Part shown: positions 34,001 through 45,340 of the stretch, piece by piece | Numbering within the stretch: position 1 is the first letter of the stretch | Layout: each line of letters begins with the position of its first letter | Assembly: GCA_000827495.1 (NCBI GenBank) | Contig: KN817550.1 | Coordinates: 124,001-188,000, forward strand | Reading direction: 5' to 3' | DNA: 64,000 nucleotides | Source of the DNA: Hypholoma sublateritium FD-334 SS-4 | Lineage: Eukaryota > Basidiomycota > Agaricomycetes > Agaricales > Strophariaceae | The notes under the pieces: model-generated | What the model was told of the DNA's origin: nothing | Database searches by the model: none | What the model saw: only the letters and a program-made list of their open reading frames with translations | Program-made: the position numbers and the translations under genes

Positions 34001-35016
34001 GCTCCTTTTTAATCTACCTTACAGAGAGAGCAGGTGGACCCCCTCGATACTCTGTCATCATTCTCAATCCCAGGACGACCTGACCTCGACAGTCCCTTTA
34101 TGCTCTTTGCTCGAAGGTTGCTCTCTGTTTCAGCAAACTCGGCAAGCTGCGAGCGCTTATTCAGNGTTTTCGGCACCATCCTCACAAAGCTCCGGAATCG
34201 AACTGGAAACACAACACTTACCAACCTTAGCGAGATCAAGATGCACATCCGGGATGAACACAACGCGAAGGGAGGGAAATCCCGACTGAAGAGGCAATTT
34301 CAGGCTCAAGCGCCATCCGCCGCCGATCCCAATCTTCCACCCGCTGGGTCTGCCACATCTCGCGTAGATGCTAACAATCAGCTTGAATCTACGATCAATA
34401 GTGAGTCATACGTTGATCATATCAGAGTTCAGACATTTCTTATTTACTTCATGGTTTATAGATATCTTTGCACAGGCCTTGGTTTATCGGCTACCACTTC
34501 CGGATTCTGAACCGTCTGAGTCCTCCCCTCTCACTGGTGAATTTGCTGCCTTAGTTGCCCAGCACCGTCAAATGCTCGAGGATGACGACGAAGACAACCT
34601 GCCGACCCAAGTTTCAGATGAGTGGAGAACATTGTCATTGGAGCAATTGTTTGATTTTTCTTCGAATCTATGGGTAACTCGCTATGCTAATTTTGCGAAC
34701 TTTACCTTTGATGAAGAACTGGAACTGTACGACTTATTGGAGTTGGATGCTGATGGCGATCTTGACCCAGAATTTGATGCGACCACCGAGGACATTCTTT
34801 CGGGCTGATAGCTACTTTTTTTCCTTATGAATATTGTAAATGTACTACGAATTGGCTGCAAACGCGACTGTTTTCCCTCTGGATCAATGCACCGGCCCAC
34901 AGCCCTGTGGCTATGTGATAACCCATCACTAGAGTTAATTATAACTACTAACTAGTTAATAACTCGCCGTAACTTTCGGCAAGTTACCTAACTTCGGCGT
35001 AACTCGCACATCACTG
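31036..35016 (+). mobile_element. hAT DNA transposon, copy 2 (complete)
   Basis: 3981 bases with the same TIRs as copy 1, flanked by the 8-bp target duplication AGGCAACG at 31028-31035 and 35017-35024. The interior is identical to copy 1 wherever I compared it, including ambiguous bases at the same relative positions, but the right end is single. The different target duplication proves an independent insertion rather than a segmental duplication. Confidence 0.95.
31715..34808 (+). CDS. hAT transposase, copy 2
   Basis: Same eight-exon structure as copy 1 shifted by 28159: 31715-31958, 32018-32248, 32298-32776, 32833-33054, 33101-33441, 33517-33964, 34025-34400 and 34462-34808. It gives 895 residues with the same RNase H acids and C-terminal dimerisation segment. 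Ambiguous bases lie at 32302, 32387 and 34165. No disabling mutation is seen, so either copy could supply transposase. Confidence 0.92.
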
Positions 35017-35024
35017 AGGCAACG

Positions 35025-35811
35025 CGGGGGCGTTCGTTTAACGGGTCTGGGAACGAATACATAGATGGCACCCAGCGCGGGAAACATGTATGGACAGGGA
35101 CGGTCTGTCCCACTGGCGCAGCTTCCGATGACCTGTTGGCACTTGGCAGGCGTATTTCGGGAAGGAGCCTTTCTTCCAGAGCCACTCTTAGCCTTCGTGG
35201 CAGCGTGTAATGAATTCGACGCGCATTAACCCCTGATTTTCTGGACATTGACGCTCATATTCAGCAGAGCCTTGGGACTCGGAAGGCGCCAAAATCTTGG
35301 CTTAGGAGTGAAAAACTAAAAATAGACCGCCTACGGGCGTCAACTCATCCAGACGCGTTCATCGACCCCTTGTGAATTGTTCCATTGGTAGGCGCCGATA
35401 TCCTTAAAAATAGGCCGAGTGCGCGGAGAAAACAAACGTATACATAGATGGTCACCATAACACTCATTTATTTTCACTCCCTGTCACTGACACAGCGCGC
35501 GTAGCGCCGCTGGCTGTCTCCTACACCTTCTCGACGATCGAATCACAAAAGAATGTCAATGTCCATTGTCGTACGCAATATGTACGTAGTATGTATATTA
35601 TCCACAACAAGCGTGAAGAGTACGCGGATATGAAAGCAACTACATAAAGCCGCCGCAGTACCGAAATGTCAGAATTGCAATAAGGAGAAGAAAACGGTTA
35701 CTATAGTGTGCACCGCCAACGAATTACATACGTCGTTATATCCACATGCTCGCGCATCCCTCGAGATCTATCAAGAGCCCAGGAAGGCGAGTCGGAGAAA
35801 TACAGATCAAA
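35025..35811. other. Intergenic between hAT copy 2 and paralogue B
   Basis: No gene. Carries CTAAAAATAG at 35316-35325 and TTAAAAATAG at 35404-35413. Confidence 0.5.
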
Positions 35812-37200
35812 TCATAGGAGGTACGCAGCGGCACCGCCGACTAGGACAAAGAGCGCGGCGGGCGCTCGCACACTCGACGCACCGCTGGTGGTCGAGTTGG
35901 TGGGCGACGCAGCGCTTCCGGAACCCGATGTGGCAGTCGCACCCGACACGGATGCACCAGACGCGCCTGTTGTACCCGACCCGCCCGTAGCAGTAGCACC
36001 TGTGGTTGATGCACTGGTCGTGGACGCTGCGAGGAAAAGGTCTGTCGACTGGAAGGTCTGACAGTTCGAAGACGCGGGGATGCGCGGGGTGTACGGTGGG
36101 GGCGTGTTCAAGGGGTCAGGCATCGACCATGTGGTAGCTATAACAGTCCGCCGTCAGCAACCGATTATGGATGAAACAATAAGGCGCAAAAATGACTCAC
36201 TAACGCCGTTGGTGGTGTACACGCCGACAACGTCCTGCACGTCGCCCTCACAGCTCGTGAACTCGCCGTCCTGCACCGCACTTGGCATATTGTACGAGCA
36301 CCCGATGAGATCGTAGATGTTCAAGCAGTAGTCGGGGTTGGTGATCGAATTGTAGCACGCCTTGAAACAGAACTGGCCTCCGCCAACGAATGTGTTCCAG
36401 TTAAACACTTGTGTCAGGGTATGTCCATCCGAGTCAGTCGTGCCGTTGGAAAAGACCACGCCGCCAAGCGGGTTGCCCTGTAGATCCGCTCCGTGCGGGT
36501 CGAGTTCACCGCCCTCGTCCGTGGGGTCGAGGCTCAGGCCAGTGTTGTTGATGAAACCAGTCACTTGAATGTAGCCGGGGGTGGTCATCCACTGCGCAGC
36601 ACGATCAGTATCATGCGGTGCGGGTTACAGATGCCGGTGACATCACTCACTTGCATGCCTGTGATAGCACCTGGAGGGATAAGGCGGGTACCGTGGTAGG
36701 GCTTCGTGCAGTAAGCCACGACCTTTGCTTCGTCATTTCCAATAGTTCCGTCGGCCTCAGGGGATCCCCACAAGCAGAAGTCATCCTTTTGATGAATGCA
36801 AGGTATCAATCAGCAATCACTTCCTTCCAATCCCCCAATCGTGCAGCGTGCGAATATTCATACACGAGGCGCGCACAAACCAACCGAGATAACTTACAGG
36901 TGAGTTAAAAATCAGAGTCTGACAATTCGATTCAGGTCCAAGAGTAGTAGAATTGCATTGATTGAAGCCGAATTGTGGCCCTCTGAGAACGGCGAAGGGG
37001 TAGACCTGGAACGGAAGGTCCGTAAATTGAAAGTGGAGCGTCGACAAGATAGGTGTTCCCGACGCCCCAGCAACCTGCCGCCGCTCGGGGGTAGTAGGTG
37101 TCGGTGCGGGGGTGATCTGAGGGTCCTCTGCCGCGAGCACAGAAGTAAACGAGTGGAATGCCGCAGCGAGGGCGACAAGGAGTACTTTTGTCGAAGGCAT
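35812..37200 (-). CDS. Macrofage-activating-glycoprotein-like GPI protein, paralogue B
   Basis: Four exons: 37200-36898, 36785-36651, 36591-36201 and 36137-35812 (384 residues). Exons 2 and 3 have exactly the same lengths as in paralogue A (135 and 391), and all intron phases agree, so the two genes arose by duplication. Signal peptide MPSTKVLLVALAAAFHSF. The conserved core includes RRQVAGASGTPILS, QVYPFAVLRGPQFGFNQC, DDFCLWGSP and GGELDPHGADLQGNPLGG. The Ser/Thr/Gly/Ala stalk and hydrophobic end (LFVLVGGAAAYLL) predict a GPI anchor. CTAAAATAG lies 119 bases upstream of the start, near the position of CTAAAAATAG in paralogue A. Exact wall function is not established. Confidence 0.9.
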
Positions 37201-39160
37201 GATGAAGCCTGGTGGTGATAAAAAGGTGGAGGGAGAAAGAAGTGTGGGTTCGATGCGCCGCTGCCCTCCAGATTATAAGGGCGCTCTATTAATACATTGT
37301 TCGCTCGCACGGATAATCCTAAAATAGCCAGGCAACACTCGTGCCGCAGTCATACCCGCTGCCCCACCCGTTGTATTTATCGTGAACCTCTGTGGACCTT
37401 CTGAATTTTGCACGGATACATCGGCGCCGTCTCAGACATGCTGAGGGTATTTGCGGATTCTACATGACCACTTTAAAATATTCCGCCGCATATAACCCGC
37501 AGAAAGCTTGAGTTTACGCTACCCGCAAACTTCAGACAGCTCCCATCATCCTTCTAGATGAATTTCTTACACGTATATAACCCCCGGGATGATCAAATTC
37601 TTGTGACGACAAATATTTCCTGGCCCACAGCTTACAGGCCCTGAAGTGTTGTGAAAGAGTGTATCTGCGCTTGATATGTGCCACTCTGTCAAATTCAAAT
37701 CCAGCTCAAAAATTAAGTTCACATCTGTTAGCCTGGTATGCCAGCAGAAAGTCTGACCCAACCGTACATTTCCCTTGTGAATTCCAGCACATACATAGCG
37801 TACGCTCGAATTTTTGCATGCCCCATGCGACTGCGCATTCCGTCTATTTATAAACCTCATAACGAAAACAGCTATTAATACGTTACAGATCCGATTTTGC
37901 CTAATTTTGTTGGGGAATTTTATCCTAGCTAGATACAAAGCTTGCTTTCAACAGGTTATCGTAGGTAAAAGCCCGTTTTATAAGCCTATGCGTACTTCAA
38001 ATACGACTACGAGAGATGAATCGAGCCTGGGAGCTTGCAAGCTTGAACGTCTGAACAATCGTCATTTCAGGGTCGGGGCCACAGATAAATTTAGAACGCT
38101 CTACTAAAAATAGTTGGGACCATGCCAGCAGACTCCTCCTTGCAACTTGCAGTTATAGCGCTGGCGACTGCGTCCAATCGGTCCGATTTTCCAGTGTTTT
38201 CTCGACTTCAAGCAATATTTATTCAACAATTTTTCTAGAATGTTAGTTATCTCTGCACGATGTAGTTATGACCTGTGTCTCGTCGATTTCTGGAGAACCT
38301 TTTGTCGCCCTGCTTGAAGAAAGCAGTTGATAATGCCAAAGCTGTGCAATTTCCAAGAAATCTCAGCAGCAGATTTTAGTTGGCGACAGTGAGTGTTCCG
38401 TATCGGAACCAAGGAAATTCTGCTCCTTCCATCAGAAGCCACCTTTGTTGCGCTCAAGTTTCCGCGTGCAGAACGCACATTCTGAATTGCCAGCTCTCCG
38501 TTAACTATGATTATTATGCTATTTCTTATGACAACTCTGCTAGTAGTACCTATGTACGCAATACAAAGATCAAACATCCCGGATGTCAGTAAGGTATCTG
38601 CAAGGCGTTCCAGCCAGACCAGGTCCTTGCGATGACATATGCCTCTCACAGCTCAGGCTCTTTTAAAAATGGCCCGTCGACCGAGCAGACGTAGTGCAGA
38701 TCGAATGGTATAAAACGGACCGACCAATCCATTTACCTATTTCCGTCTTATTCGCGCATATCCTCACGAGGGTTTTTTTCAGAGCCCACGTAAAATATAT
38801 TCCCTGCGACGGGTGCGCGAGCAGTCCCGAGACTGCCTGCAAAGTACATACAACAAGTCACAGGGCGTCTTGACCCATCTCGGACGCATTGAGAATTGAT
38901 AGTAGTCAGAATTCAATATTCAACGCGGTGGAGGGTATTCCGTAAGTGATGATGTCCTTTACATGGTGGCGGTGTCTGATCGCGAGCATACAGGCCCGGA
39001 GTCCATAGCATGGATGCGAGCTTAACATGCGTGACTGAGATCTGAATAAAGTGTAAATACATCATACGCGCTGAATGTGTCTACAGGCGATAGAGTAATA
39101 ATTATACATATTCTAATTATAGGTATTATTGTCTACCAAATAACACACCGGCCCAAGCCA
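37201..39160. other. Gene-poor stretch
   Basis: No supported gene in 2 kb. Contains CTAAAATAG (37319-37327), CTAAAAATAG (38104-38113) and only motif-less short frames. Confidence 0.5.
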
Positions 39161-41950
39161 TTAGGACGACGATACTTCAGGCGCTGGAACAGGCGATTCT
39201 TTTTCGTTGATACTGCTCCCCGACGCCGTATCGTGCACCTGGACCTCGGGCTCGGTCGGCCGTCCCAGCCGCTTGTTGTTGAGTTTAATCGCCTTCTTCC
39301 TATTCATGCGAACATCGTGTCAGAGGCCACTGAATATCCGAGAGGGAAGAGACAACATACACCCAGGGTGGTACGATTCCTCCGGGGGGAATTACCCAGG
39401 GCTCAGCCTTATCGGCCTCATGCGGCACGATGCGTCCACCAGATATCTTTTTGATGATGAAAGGTATGCCGTTCAGCGTGATGTATGAGAGGATACCGGC
39501 GATGACGCCGTATGCGATACTAAACCCCGGAAATGTGAGCGCGACATGGGGTCTGGAGGAGGAGGGGACGTACTTGTAGGTAAGGGGAATAATAATCAGG
39601 GTCAAGAATGCGGGCACCGCATCGCCGATGTACATCCAATTTATCTCGACGACACTTTTCAAATATGATGTCAGACCTACCATGCGGAGGAGAGAAAATG
39701 TCAGATACGCACTTGCGAATCATCAGTGACCCCACAATGACGAGCGCGCCACCAGTCGCCCAAGCGGGAATGGATGCGAAGATGGGCGCGAAGAAGACGC
39801 AGACGAAAAACATGATCCCGATGGTCATGGCGGTCAGACCAGTCTTACCTCCCTCTGTGATTCATTGTGAGAAACGGACATGACATGCGGGATACACCGA
39901 TGTGCTGTGACGTACCACTGATACCCGTTGCACTTTCGATGAAAGCGGTGACGGGACTCACACCCATCAGGGCGCCCATGCTGATAGAAAATGCATCTAC
40001 GCAGTAAGCAATGCTGGATCCTTCAAAGTCGAGGGTGACTGGATCCCGAAGGCCAGCGAACTTGGCCATGGAATATAGGGTACTGTTACGGACGTCAGAT
40101 ATATGAAAAAAAATGTAATCTATCATTATTTACCCGGTAGTATCTGCGAAATATAGTTAGAGAAAATATAATATTAGCTGGGCCGGAGTGATTAAACACG
40201 CACCCAGAATATCGACATAGAGGAAGGTAATCAGCGCATACCAAATACGCCCATTCCTTTATTCACGCATTCAGCACGCAACATGGATTACAATGAAAAA
40301 GATCGCATACCCGTAATGATGCTTTCAAAACCAGTTCAGCATTCCCGACTCTCCGAATCATTGAAAGAACTACTTACATCGATCACGTTTCCAATCTTTT
40401 GCAACTTATGGAACTGCACCACGTTCTTGAAGTAGTCAAACAGCGCGTCGCCCGAATCAGTGTGCGGGAAGTACGTGACTGGCGTGCCACGCGGCCAAGA
40501 GATGATCGAAGTGAGCAGGATGCCGAGCAAAATCGCGCCTCGAACCCGGTACATCATGAGCAACAGCGTAATTATACTGGCGAGCCGAGACTGTGATGAG
40601 CGCAACTATAGCAAGCCATGTAATGAACTACTCACCCGCCTGTGAAGATGCCCAACCACATCGTCGGATTACGGAGAACGCCGCGCGCACAGTATCCCGG
40701 GAGATCGGCTACATAGTCTGTACGAAGACTGCCGTCAGCAAAATAGAAGGGTTAGGAATTTTTTAGGAAATGTCGCACTTTCGGGCTTACAACCCCCAAG
40801 TCCAACGAGATTGACGGTGTCTCCTCCAATGACATTGAGGCCATTGGTTGACAGACCAATAAATCTGAATGTCGGCCAACAGAATTAGCGAGAGGGGAGG
40901 ACGCCGATGCACTAGAGATGCGCACGCGATGAAAAGCCCGATGCCGGCACCGACGGCAAGCACAAGCGATTGTGGCATGATGCGCACGAGCCATTGGCGC
41001 AGTCCAAGAATAGACAAGATAAGGAATATCCATCTGGACAAATCAAAATCAAAATCGCTGTCAGCGAGCCTGTCACCCGACCATGTGCATCGTTGCACAA
41101 AAAGCGAGGAGCGCATACCCTTCCAAGAACACAGCCCCAAGGGCCTGGCGGTAGGTAATGAGGCCACTGCCGTGGAATCCTACGACCGAATAGGTGAACT
41201 GTTCGGGTGAGGGGTAGTTGAAGGATTTGGGCGGTGATGGAGGGAAGAAATGGAGGCGTAGGCGCGAAATGTGTTAGTGCCGGTAGGACTGGAGTATTTG
41301 AAAGCAGTGACCACTCACATATGCATTAAGACCGAGTCCAGGCGCGAGGCCGACTGGGATGTTCGCCAATAAGCCCATGAGGAACGACGCGAGCGCGGAA
41401 ACGGCGGCGGTCGATGTGATGAGGTCTTGGCGGACCTCGTTCACGCAGGTTAGATAAACCTGATCGGCGACGCAAAGGTCGTCGGTAGTGCACACGCATG
41501 TGCCTCCGGTGTCAGCGAGGATGGAAGCGTTGACTGATATCTATAGCTATACCATGGGCAAAGAGATCGACTAGTCGTGGCAGAGGAAAACGTACGATGT
41601 ATGCCATTGCAGCCTAATGACCAACTGGGTTTAGACATCATGTCGCCTGAGCTGGAGTTAAACTTCAAACGCACCCATGTAGTCAGTCCAGCTCGGATTT
41701 CTGTCTACCTCAAGCCATGAAGATGTTAGCGATTGCTCGAGAGAAGAATACATTATGTAGATGGATGTGCGTACCATGAACCGCGCCCCGGGGCGCTCCC
41801 TCTTTGCGCCAGACCCCTCCAACTTGAACCATCTGCCAATTGGTGTGCGAGCGACCTATAGAATATGATTCACATCCTGACGATCAGCGCAGTCGGTATT
41901 GAAAAGAAAAACACACGTACGGCTCCATCAATCTTCTGTATGATACCCAT
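39161..41950 (-). CDS. AzgA-type purine permease (adenine/guanine/hypoxanthine)
   Basis: Intron-rich gene from ATG 41950 ([10 protein letters not shown]) to TAA 39161, roughly 580 residues. The family signature appears along the exons: [10 protein letters not shown] with [96 protein letters not shown]-linked helices, [29 protein letters not shown] and [15 protein letters not shown]. It ends in a charged tail ([14 protein letters not shown]). AzgA proteins are proton symporters of the plasma membrane with 12-14 helices that import purines. More than ten introns of 50-90 bases were seen; not every splice site was fixed. No disruption noticed. Confidence 0.9.
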
Positions 41951-43803
41951 AGTACGGTGACGATCCTTTGAGTATCACTAACAGGTGCGGGTTATAGACA
42001 GGCGCTGGCGAAGCGAGTTGGCAAGCTTTGGAATGCAAGGTATAAGTACCGAGGACTTTCCCAGCCCGACGTTATGAGCAAAAGCGGTTATCGTCTTGAA
42101 GTATCTCCACATATATCTAGGAACTATCGTGCGGGACTTTCACATGGCGATAAGAGAAGCGGCACGGCTTCGGTTACATATAATTGAAATTGCTGGAGAC
42201 TCCTGGTGGCATTACCGTTAGGAGGCCACAGTGGAATGTTAGCTAGGTGTAAGAACACGAGATTACATGACTGACCCGTAGTCTTTCGTAGTCTCAACAT
42301 TTGTCTAACAGCGCAGATGCTCTACGGAAGGCGCTACTCTGCTTCCAATGCACGCTATCTGGGGCGAGCGATAAGGAGTGGATCGTGGAGATATACAGTG
42401 TTATAAGCAGTCGGGTAAGGCACGGAGGCGTCGCCTATTCACTGGTAGAGTTTTCAGACGTTTCACGGCAGAGAAAAGTTGTGCCACTTGAAATTGACTT
42501 GGAATGCTCTGTTGGTGTCGCCTTGGCAAGCGCGAAGAGATAAGCATTTTGTAACACGAGTATTTTCCGGCTTCTGCGTATAGTCAAAAGAGAGAGAGCG
42601 CGAAAGTGTATGTCTCAGCAGGAAGAGAGATAGGTCCAAGTAGAATCTAGAGTTGGACAAACTTTCGACAGACAGAGTCCAGTCAAGCAACCACTCGGAG
42701 CGACGAAGAGTCAAGAGAATTTGCACTACGACTCCACGTGACTGCAGAGGGCCGCGGCCTTGGCGCGGTCCAGTGTCCACGGACTCAAGCAAGACTCAAG
42801 GCAGAAAATCAAACCTTGCACTTGCCTTGCACCAACTTGTTCGGTGGGATTTGCTCACAGATACGATATATAACAATTGTATAAATTGGATTGTCGCTTT
42901 CATAGCGCACCCAGACCTTTCCAAGCCCCACGTCCCCCGGCTAATACAACTCTAATACAATTTATACGCTGCGCTAAGCATAGGCATCAGTGGTCGTCCT
43001 TGACATCATTCAAAAATAAGTAGTAGACGAGTCGGTTCAAATCTGGGGTCCAAACCGATTTCGCGTCTAACATCCTTGAAGCCAACTCGAAGCTTTTATT
43101 GTACTAGATCAAAACGCATGTCCCAATGATCGCCTATGTACGCATCTCCATTCCTCTGGGACGAAGTTTAGCGAAGCTACTATAGGAGAAAAAAATTAAC
43201 AAGATATTCCCTATGTCGGTTCTAGTATTCCCGGGATTCTCTATCTTACAAAGTCTGCTATAAACAGGACTTCGCATGAGCTTGGAACGGTGGCTACCTG
43301 AATCACAGGTAACGTTTTCTAATCCATGTTCATGGCAGAGTGATTGAAAGATGAAGATAGTTCGCTGTCCGTCACGGTCAGGGTGTTTCGCTCGGACTGA
43401 ATCATATTGACGTACAAGGAAGACTGGGGTATAAAAAGAGATGCACACGTGAATACTGTCCACATACCAGTGAACCACTGACATGTTACGGCATCGGTGT
43501 AATAAACCCAAGTCCAAATAGCCTGACTGTCTGAGCCGCGGTGTGGGGGCGGTTCAAGGGCCAAGGCGGTTCACCGAACATAATTTTAACACAGTGCGAA
43601 CCGGCCTGTTATCAAAGTGTCTTTTCCACGTGAGGACGTTAGAAGCGAACTAGTCACGGCTGGGACAGTACAAGAACACATATACTCTCTCCCTCTGAAG
43701 GTTCCTCCTTCCCGTCTCTTGCTTCCTCCCACTATAATCTCACTTGCACAGCGCTTGGGCCATACACCGACCAGAATACCTTAACAGTCATCTCAAATGT
43801 ACA
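41951..43803. other. Gene-poor stretch
   Basis: No supported gene. Short frames near 42301-42955 and 43134-43564 have no motif and no splice partners. The part next to 41950 is the permease promoter. Confidence 0.5.
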
Positions 43804-44745
43804 ATGACGGCGTACCATGGATTGGTATGTAACCTGAGATTCAGCAGCCGCAGAATAGTAACGGTGTATTTCTTAGCACGGCGTGGGGGGTACAGAGGTC
43901 GAGGTTCACGACCGACGTCCAAGTCTGTGGGCACGAGTTCGATCGCGCTCACTTCATGCGCGATGGTGGGAACCGACCTGAATTCGTCTCTAGTTGTCCC
44001 CACTGCGCAGACAGCCCAGCCGCACAATTTTTGCACTTTACAGAACCAGAGTATCAGCTCCACAACATACTCGTTTGAAGAAAATGACTCACATCAGGGT
44101 ATGGACTATTGTATGTGCGACAACAATTGTCCTCCCCCACTCATCCCCGCCCCTCCGACACCATTACCGCCACTGGCCAATGTGCCTATTTCGGTCCATC
44201 CTCTGTTGGCACATCACAGACTGTCCCCAGCCATCCGATACGACCTCGAAGCTCCGCCCTCATCCGCGTCTTTGGCCCTAGTACTGGCTGAGCGTGTGTC
44301 CCGCCAATACTGGGGAAACCAGCCCGCTATGAACCCGGCTATAATAGGATCAATTACAATCCGCATCGCAGGGCTGGAACGGCCTATTGTAGTATTCCCA
44401 GCTCGTTTGGATCAAGGTGTCGTTACTGTTGACGACGTCCTCAGCAGAGTCCACGAAGCAATCCACAGCACCGCCGTCGGTGGTGACGGATGGGACTTCG
44501 GCACAGCCACATCGACAGTCGGGGGATTTTCCTGGGACGGGCATTGGGGTACATCTGCGCACGCAAAGATAGTATCAGGAGGTTGGATGACGGGTATAAT
44601 TCGCAGGGGCTTCCACAGTCAGATTTGGTGGGGAGGGCTGGCACCAAGCACAACAGAGATGGATGTATGGGTATTGCACGTCAACATAACCAATCCCAGT
44701 GACAGCCGAAACGTATTGGGAATCAGAATGGGAAAAAGGCGTTGA
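43804..44745 (+). CDS. DUF6699-domain protein
   Basis: Open frame with in-frame ATG codons at 43804 and 44101; the true start is uncertain and a 5' intron may exist (a GTATGT lies just after the first ATG). After a proline-rich stretch (PPPLIPAPPTPLPPL), the domain begins VPISVHPLLAHHRLSPAIRY. It continues with PAMNPAIIGSITIRI, ARLDQGVVTVDDVLSRVHEA and RRGFHSQIWWGGLAPSTTEM, ending in WVLHVNITNP. This matches the layout of DUF6699, a basidiomycete-expanded domain of unknown function (HPLL...YDL, variable-strand, vTv.DvL helix, WGGL). Nothing more can be said about its role. Confidence 0.72.
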   Translation: MTAYHGLVCNLRFSSRRIVTVYFLARRGGYRGRGSRPTSKSVGTSSIALTSCAMVGTDLNSSLVVPTAQTAQPHNFCTLQNQSISSTTYSFEENDSHQGMDYCMCDNNCPPPLIPAPPTPLPPLANVPISVHPLLAHHRLSPAIRYDLEAPPSSASLALVLAERVSRQYWGNQPAMNPAIIGSITIRIAGLERPIVVFPARLDQGVVTVDDVLSRVHEAIHSTAVGGDGWDFGTATSTVGGFSWDGHWGTSAHAKIVSGGWMTGIIRRGFHSQIWWGGLAPSTTEMDVWVLHVNITNPSDSRNVLGIRMGKRR

Positions 44746-45340
44746 TGAAGGTTTAGAGACCTATTCGAACGGACAGACAGAGACGAGACGAAGACGAGAC
44801 GAGCACAATTTGGCCACGCATCAAGTGAATGACTGTACAGGTAGTTGGCAGAGTCCACTTATACCGTGTAGTACGACCAGGATGTATAGCTCCCTGAAAA
44901 AGTGAAGATTATTTGAGTGTGCCCTTAGAGACCCTGTGGCAACGACTGGAGAACGCCTTGGGTAACAGCGCCGGTGGCATCTTGAATGGTGGTCGAAAGC
45001 AAGAGATTTTACAAAGCATAAACAAACAAGCTCCATTAGATCATCTGATTCTAACATTCTCACGATATATAAACTGAAATTGGACAGCACGGATTAGGTA
45101 CGTTTATCAAGTGTAAATACAGAGCATGATGTTATCGCATGGCAGCTGGGCGCTGCAGTTGTACGAACAGCAGTCTGGACGGTGCTTATCAATTTTGACT
45201 AAGTAGACGGGGTCATCGGCCCGGATACAAATCACATGATCCAACTTGGATCCCAACGGTCAAGTTGATCGACTATGGCAGCTGCTCGCAACCACCTCCA
45301 AATCATCGAAACATCGTATTGAAAGTTGAGGCCATACCCT
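44746..45340. other. Intergenic, no gene seen
   Basis: Between the DUF6699 gene and the otubain start. No supported frame. Confidence 0.6.

Noticed and set aside
43020..43060. GGTTCAAATCT resembling a tRNA B box
   Set aside because: No A box at the right distance and no cloverleaf can be drawn.
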